Notes under the pieces: model-generated
Seen by the model: the letters and a program-made list of their open reading frames with translations, nothing else
What the model was told of the DNA's origin: nothing
Database searches by the model: none
Position numbers and translations under genes: made by a program
Source: an uncultured Desulfovibrio sp.
GTDB taxonomy: Bacteria; Desulfobacterota; Desulfovibrionia; Desulfovibrionales; Desulfovibrionaceae
DNA length: 10,754 bases
Reading direction: 5' to 3'
Assembly: GCA_947176055.1 (NCBI GenBank)
Contig: CAMWPE010000071.1
Span: forward strand, 1-10,754
Part shown: in pieces, positions 7,107 through 10,754 of the stretch
Layout of the letters: each line of letters opens with the position of its first letter
Position numbering within the stretch: position 1 is the first letter of the stretch

Positions 7107-7355
7107 ATGCGAAAGAATCGGGAACTTCTCCCCGACGACGATTTAATTAAACGCGTCGACGCGGCATACCGCTCCAGGCTGAATAATTCGGGCCTCGCTA
7201 TCTCCAGACAATCCGCGAGCAATTTCGATTTCGAGGATACTCTTCCCGGGGACACGGAAATTATCCTCGAGGACGTCCGGCTAGACAGCGGCTCCAGACC
7301 TTCGGCTATCGTATACTCCAGCTCCATGGGGACTCTGAGCTGGGGAATGAAATAG
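7107..7355 (+). CDS. Orphan 82-residue protein, unknown function
   Basis: I do not recognise this protein. It is small, hydrophilic and has no membrane segment, signal peptide or cysteines. The N-terminal 30 residues could form a charged helix (LLPDDDLIKRVDAAYRSRL), and the tail is rich in Ser and Gly. AGGAG (7094-7098) eight bases before ATG and the strong upstream promoter support it as a real gene. Its segment EIILEDVRLDSG (51-62) resembles EVVREDVLLEFDSG in the ATPase encoded downstream, at nearly the same distance from the start, and the protein ends just before the point where the ATPase has its P-loop. It may therefore be a shortened relative of that N-terminus, but the similarity is short and could be chance. 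It is oriented with the ATPase gene, 308 bases apart, and each has its own promoter. Confidence 0.6.
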   Translation: MRKNRELLPDDDLIKRVDAAYRSRLNNSGLAISRQSASNFDFEDTLPGDTEIILEDVRLDSGSRPSAIVYSSSMGTLSWGMK

Positions 7356-7418
7356 ACCCGGCGCCGCTTCGGAATTTTACTTGCAGGCGACGATAACCGT
7401 CATATCGAAAGCGTTCAA

Positions 7419-7453
7419 CGCGCTCCGCTCGTTTAGCGAACTTAGGGAGCGCG
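7419..7453 (+). other. Hairpin between the orphan and ATPase genes
   Basis: CGCGCTCC (7419-7426) and GGAGCGCG (7446-7453) are perfect 8-base arms around 19 bases, within which GCTCG and CGAAC can extend the pairing. No T run follows, so it is not a standard intrinsic terminator. It lies 64 bases after the orphan stop and 69 bases before the next -35 box. It could protect the 3' end of the orphan transcript or mark a factor-dependent stop. Otherwise the 308-base gap 7356-7663 holds only the next promoter and leader. Confidence 0.45.
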
Positions 7454-7521
7454 CGGCGTCTGGACGCTAAAAAACTGTCGGAAAAAGTAAAAGAAAAATT
7501 TTATCAGCTTATTATTTTCTG

Positions 7522-7550
7522 TTGACAAATTGGAGTTGAGTACATAAGTT
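7522..7550 (+). promoter_or_regulatory. Promoter for the TraG-like ATPase gene
   Basis: A perfect TTGACA -35 (7522-7527), a 17-base spacer and TAAGTT as -10 (7545-7550) follow an A-rich stretch (7481-7500). AGTACATAA (7539-7547) lies at the same place relative to the -35 as in the promoter at 6975-7003. The leader to the start codon at 7664 would be about 105-110 bases. Confidence 0.7.
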
Positions 7551-7562
7551 CTAAACAAACAG

Positions 7563-7609
7563 GGAGCCCGCTTTGTCTGGCGGAACGAGATTCCCGCAAA
7601 GACTGCTCC
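7563..7609 (+). promoter_or_regulatory. Structured 5' leader of the ATPase gene
   Basis: GGAGC (7563-7567) pairs with GCTCC (7605-7609). After a symmetric 3x3 internal loop, CTTTG (7571-7575) pairs with CAAAG (7597-7601), and inside that CGGAA can pair with TTCCCG (bulged C). The whole forms one long hairpin just after the predicted transcription start. A second small stem, GGATG/CATCC (7638-7650), ends one base before the ribosome site GAAGGAG. The pairing is visible; a regulatory role is inferred. Confidence 0.45.
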
Positions 7610-7663
7610 GCGGAATTTAGTTATATCCTCATGCTACGGATGAAGCATCCGAAGGAGAAAAAA

Positions 7664-9679
7664 ATGAGACAGCCCGTTGAGTACGCTGAAGAATCCGGTC
7701 GCGCGGTTTTAATGGCCGCGCGCGAGGTCACGAATGAAAAACTCGGCGGCGCGGCGCGCGCGCCAGAAATCGCGAATCGTCCCATCGGCTTTGGCCGCGA
7801 AATTCCGGTCGAGGAAGAAGAAATCGAAGTCGTCCGCGAAGACGTTCTCCTCGAATTCGACTCAGGGCGCAGATTCATCAATTTCGCCGACGCGGCCCAT
7901 CATATGCTCGTCCTGGGCACGACAGGCTCCGGCAAGACCGAAAGCGTCATCTTCCCCGTTCTTTATCAGCTCGTATCGCTCGGTTGCGCCGGATTGCTCA
8001 TTGACGTGAAGGGAAACCTGCGCTCGAAGTCGCTCGCGCTTATCAGGGATGCCGGTCGGGAAAACTATTATCTCGAACTCGGCACATCCCTGTCGGCCCA
8101 AAAGCTGAATATCCTCAAGGGCTGGTCCATTCATACCTTGCGCGCCTTTTTTGAAGCCATCATCATGGATTTCTTCGATGGCGAGTCCACAAACAAGGAC
8201 TGGGTCATGCGCGGCGTCATGCAGACTGTCGACTGCGTCCTGACCCTCTTTTTCCTCTCTCAAAAATATCCGGAATTTGATCCGAATATCCGGCTTGTTC
8301 TGGATATGCTGGAATCTCCCGCCGAAGCCGTAAAGATTTATAATCTCTTCAAGTCCAGGATATATGATCCGAATAATATCGATCACGAGCGCTTGAAGTC
8401 TTCGGTAGAAAACAACCATTTTCACGTCCTGAAAACCGACTCCGAAAAGCGGGACCATACTTTCGACGAGCAACAGACATGGAATCTGAACACGGCCCGC
8501 TCCGCTCTCCGCGCCTATCTGGAGACGCCCGGCATCGAGAGCAATTTCTGTTGCCAGGGAGCGCCCGGTATAGATATGGCCAGCTGGCTGTGCCAGGGCA
8601 AGCTCGTTGTTCTGCGCTTTGACCTGGATTCCGGCAAAGCCGGACGCGCCTTTTCCCGGCTGATGATCGAAGCCTTTTACGCCGCCGTTCGCGACCTCGG
8701 CCTCCTGCGCTTCAAGGAGCGCAAATTCTTCATCTGCATAGACGAGTTTCAGGAGGTCTGCGACCTCTCGAACAATCGCTTCTCGGACACGAACTTCATC
8801 AGCGTGGCCCGCGAATTTAACTGCGCCTTCATCGCCGCCACCCAGTCCATGGCCGCGCTTATCGCCAAAGGCCAGACTGGCGCCGCCGTCGACGCTTTCG
8901 TAGCCAACTGCAATCAACGCATCCTGCTCTACCAGGACGATCCCGTCACGCAGGAAGTCGCCAGACGCTACGATCCCGACATCCAGCTGTCCAAATTGAA
9001 GCGCGGCGAAGCTTTCGCCATCACCTACAAACAACAGTCGCGCAAGCACGAGCACGGAATCGAGACCCTGAACAAGGCCTTCTCGACAACCCATGATCTT
9101 GTTTCCGACGTGGATCCGTACGATCTGCCCGTCCCCGCGACGCCCGCGAAGAATCCCACGATCTTCGATCTGCGCGACGCGGCCAGATCGATCCTTAATG
9201 GCACATACCGCCGCAATAAGGTGGCTGACAACAACAGGGAGGACCAAATGAACGACGCGCTCGACAATATGCCCGAAGGCGAAGCCTACGCCATTTACCG
9301 CGAATTTTCCCAGTTCTTTGACCCCGACGCTGATCCCTCGCTCTTCTGCGTCCCGATTGGCTGGATCAGCCGCGCTCTCCCCGCTTTCCGCGTTTACGCC
9401 AGGATCGGCTTGCCTCTCAAGATTACCCGCTTCCGCGTGACGCGGGAGGGGTTGAGGGCCGAAACCGGCGAATCCGACAAGCGTCGCTCCGCCCCTCAAG
9501 ACGCCGGCGTCGCAATCCTCAACGAGTTGCTCCGCGACACTGACGGTTGCTGCGTAATCTGCGGCGCCCGCATAAATTCCGCCAGCCAGGATGATTACGA
9601 CGAGGATTCCTTCGTCAGGACCGCCGCCGGCTTCATCTGCCAATCCTGCGTGTCGCAGTCCGCCGCTCCCCGCTGCTAA
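7664..9679 (+). CDS. TraG/TraD (VirD4)-like ATPase without membrane anchor, C-terminal zinc ribbon
   Basis: This is a P-loop ATPase of the type IV coupling protein/HerA-FtsK class, which bind DNA as hexamers and pump it. The 671-residue product has Walker A GTTGSGKT at 85-92 followed by LLIDVKGNLR at 111-120 (the DxKGxL/R pattern of this class), Walker B FFICIDEF at 355-362 and the AATQS motif at 391-395, which leads into the TraG/TraD TraM-recognition-like region. Two CxxC pairs, Cys630/633 and Cys659/662, form a likely zinc ribbon at the C-terminus. Usual coupling proteins begin with two membrane helices; none is present here, the N-terminus being charged and Glu-rich. I chose ATG 7664 because AAGGAG lies six bases before it; the upstream ATG 7631 has no such site. 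No relaxase, pilus or secretion genes are nearby. An ATPase that moves or remodels DNA is likely; conjugation, defence or chromosome work cannot be told apart here. Confidence 0.85.
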   Translation: MRQPVEYAEESGRAVLMAAREVTNEKLGGAARAPEIANRPIGFGREIPVEEEEIEVVREDVLLEFDSGRRFINFADAAHHMLVLGTTGSGKTESVIFPVLYQLVSLGCAGLLIDVKGNLRSKSLALIRDAGRENYYLELGTSLSAQKLNILKGWSIHTLRAFFEAIIMDFFDGESTNKDWVMRGVMQTVDCVLTLFFLSQKYPEFDPNIRLVLDMLESPAEAVKIYNLFKSRIYDPNNIDHERLKSSVENNHFHVLKTDSEKRDHTFDEQQTWNLNTARSALRAYLETPGIESNFCCQGAPGIDMASWLCQGKLVVLRFDLDSGKAGRAFSRLMIEAFYAAVRDLGLLRFKERKFFICIDEFQEVCDLSNNRFSDTNFISVAREFNCAFIAATQSMAALIAKGQTGAAVDAFVANCNQRILLYQDDPVTQEVARRYDPDIQLSKLKRGEAFAITYKQQSRKHEHGIETLNKAFSTTHDLVSDVDPYDLPVPATPAKNPTIFDLRDAARSILNGTYRRNKVADNNREDQMNDALDNMPEGEAYAIYREFSQFFDPDADPSLFCVPIGWISRALPAFRVYARIGLPLKITRFRVTREGLRAETGESDKRRSAPQDAGVAILNELLRDTDGCCVICGARINSASQDDYDEDSFVRTAAGFICQSCVSQSAAPRC

Positions 9680-9700
9680 TCAAATCCCTCTAATTCCCAG

Positions 9701-9727
9701 GCCCGGAGACCGACTCCGGGCTTTTTT
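9701..9727 (+). terminator. Intrinsic terminator after the ATPase gene
   Basis: A perfect 8-base stem, GCCCGGAG/CTCCGGGC, with an ACCGA loop is followed at once by six T. It starts 21 bases after the stop codon and should end the cassette transcript before murI. Confidence 0.93.
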
Positions 9728-9834
9728 GTTTAATCATAGAGCGTCGTTCCGCCTCTCGCGAGTTCGCTCTGGCTCAAAATTTGGCTCTCGCGGCTTTACC
9801 CCCGAAAATACAGGTTAATCAGGCAACGGCGAAA

Positions 9835-9863
9835 TTGCCAATAACTTTGTTTCGGTTTATTAT
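9835..9863 (+). promoter_or_regulatory. Promoter for murI
   Basis: TTGCCA (9835-9840), a 17-base spacer and TATTAT (9858-9863) make a good housekeeping-sigma promoter about 70 bases before murI. GGCAA (9822-9826) and TTGCC (9835-9839) form an inverted repeat that covers the -35 box and might be an operator, though five-base arms can arise by chance. Confidence 0.65.
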
Positions 9864-9867
9864 CGAC

Positions 9868-9919
9868 GCGCCCGGAATGGCGGGCGCCGGTTCATCCCTG
9901 GCGCGCCGGTTGTCCGGCG
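9868..9919 (+). promoter_or_regulatory. Two GC-rich stem-loops in the murI leader
   Basis: GCGCCCG (9868-9874) pairs perfectly with CGGGCGC (9881-9887), and CGCCGG (9904-9909) pairs with CCGGCG (9914-9919). The second stem is followed by a short T-containing run (TCCTTTTCC) and then by the ribosome site. The layout is compatible with transcript stabilisation or a weak attenuator; no known riboswitch pattern is recognised. Confidence 0.4.
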
Positions 9920-9938
9920 TCCTTTTCCGGAGAACACC

Positions 9939-10751
9939 ATGACTTTATCAGCGAGCCTGCCCATCGGTCTTTTCGACTCCGGCGTAGGCGGTCTAACAGT
10001 CTTTAAGGCCGTCCGCGATTTATTGCCGCGGGAAACGCTTGTCTATCTTGGGGACACCGCCCGCGTGCCCTACGGCGTAAAAAGCAAGGACACTATCGTC
10101 AAATATACCCTTGGCGCAGCGGAAAAACTGCGGGAGCAAAATATCAAGGCGCTGATTATCGCCTGCAATACCGCGACCTCCGCCGCTTTGCCCACCTTGC
10201 GCGAATATCTGGGCTCCATCCCTGTCATAGGCGTTATCGATCCGGGAGCGGAAGCCGCGGTTCGCGTAAGCGAAAACAAGAAGATCGCCGTGATTGGCAC
10301 GGAAGCGACTATCCGCGCCAAGGCCTACCAGAAAGCTATCGCCCGCATCTCGCCCGGGACGCGCGTCGTAAGTCGCGCTTGCACACTGTTTGTGCCCCTG
10401 GCCGAGGAAGGCTGGCTTTCCGGCGAGGCCACGGAAAAAATTTGCGAAAAATACCTGGGTGATATTTTCGCCGACGCAGACGCTCCGGACACACTGTTGC
10501 TTGGTTGCACTCATTTTCCCTTGCTGATCCCCGCTTTGCGAAAAGTCGTCGGCGAAAAGGTAAAAATTGTGGATTCCGCGAAAGCGACCGCCCTGCGCGC
10601 CCGGGACGCGCTCGAAGCCGCAAATCTCCTGGCCTGGGAAAAATCGGCTCCGGACAGGTTTTTTACCACGGACAATCCGGAAAGATTCGCCCGGACTGGC
10701 AAACTCTTTTTGGAAGGGAAACTGGACGAAGTCGAATTAATTGATATATAA
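9939..10751 (+). CDS. murI: Glutamate racemase
   Basis: MurI interconverts L- and D-glutamate in the cytoplasm without a cofactor and supplies D-glutamate for peptidoglycan. The 270-residue length is normal. Conserved parts are GLFDSGVGGLTV (10-21), YLGDTARVPYG (36-46), the first catalytic cysteine in ACNTAT (Cys76) and the second in GCTHFPLL (Cys190), which act as the two acid/base residues. The start ATG has GGAG six bases upstream and follows its own promoter. The stop lies three bases from the window edge, so what follows is unknown. The gene is intact and is a housekeeping landmark to the right of the unusual cassette. Confidence 0.97.
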   Translation: MTLSASLPIGLFDSGVGGLTVFKAVRDLLPRETLVYLGDTARVPYGVKSKDTIVKYTLGAAEKLREQNIKALIIACNTATSAALPTLREYLGSIPVIGVIDPGAEAAVRVSENKKIAVIGTEATIRAKAYQKAIARISPGTRVVSRACTLFVPLAEEGWLSGEATEKICEKYLGDIFADADAPDTLLLGCTHFPLLIPALRKVVGEKVKIVDSAKATALRARDALEAANLLAWEKSAPDRFFTTDNPERFARTGKLFLEGKLDEVELIDI

Positions 10752-10754
10752 ACA

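Noticed and set aside
7107..7355. RiPP precursor peptide
   Set aside because: There is no cysteine-, threonine- or repeat-rich core, no leader cleavage motif and no modifying enzyme nearby.
7862..9643. 593-codon open frame antisense to the TraG-like ATPase gene
   Set aside because: It is a by-product of the GC-biased third positions of the real gene, whose Walker motifs, ribosome site and terminator are on the plus strand. The antisense product shows no recognisable domain.
1..10754. tRNA, rRNA or CRISPR array
   Set aside because: Reading both strands showed no cloverleaf-like gene, no ribosomal RNA signature and no regularly spaced direct repeats.

Overview
The window looks like chromosomal DNA of a bacterium, probably Gram-negative (a transmembrane sensor kinase, a lactate-oxidation operon and a cell-wall gene). 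It is GC-moderate in the genes and clearly AT-rich between them. I cannot place the organism further. Decay is visible on the left: a sensor kinase gene has a frameshift, and an IS5-family element has three single-base losses plus a stop codon. This fits either a genome with active gene loss or a draft assembly with indel errors.

Layout: (1) 2-1080 (+), a frameshifted and 5'-truncated sensor histidine kinase. (2) 1205-2044, an 840-bp IS5-type insertion sequence with recognisable terminal inverted repeats and a broken DDE transposase on the minus strand. (3) 4958-2129 (-), lutA-lutB-lutC, a translationally coupled operon for NAD-independent L-lactate oxidation. (4) 6662-5118 (-), a solitary protein with a type I restriction specificity (HsdS-like) C-terminus and an N-terminus that resembles a methyltransferase subunit without its catalytic motifs. 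(5) 6663-7106, an AT-rich divergent promoter region holding a structured GC-rich core. (6) 7107-7355 (+), an orphan 82-residue protein. (7) 7664-9679 (+), a TraG/TraD (VirD4-like) ATPase with no membrane anchor and a C-terminal four-cysteine zinc ribbon, closed by a strong intrinsic terminator. (8) 9939-10751 (+), murI, glutamate racemase, with its own good promoter and a leader holding two GC-rich stem-loops.

The most unusual part is 5118-9727. Three genes (the HsdS-like protein, the orphan and the ATPase) are each preceded, about 95-117 bases upstream of the start codon, by the same element, AGTACATAA, at the -10 side of a promoter. Two copies also share a perfect TTGACA -35 box with 17-base spacing. 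The divergent layout, shared promoter element, long leaders and terminator suggest one co-regulated cassette placed between housekeeping genes. Its components (a DNA-specificity protein without a visible methyltransferase or nuclease, and a DNA-translocase-like ATPase without relaxase or secretion genes) do not match a named system that I recognise. A defence or DNA-mobilisation role is an inference only.
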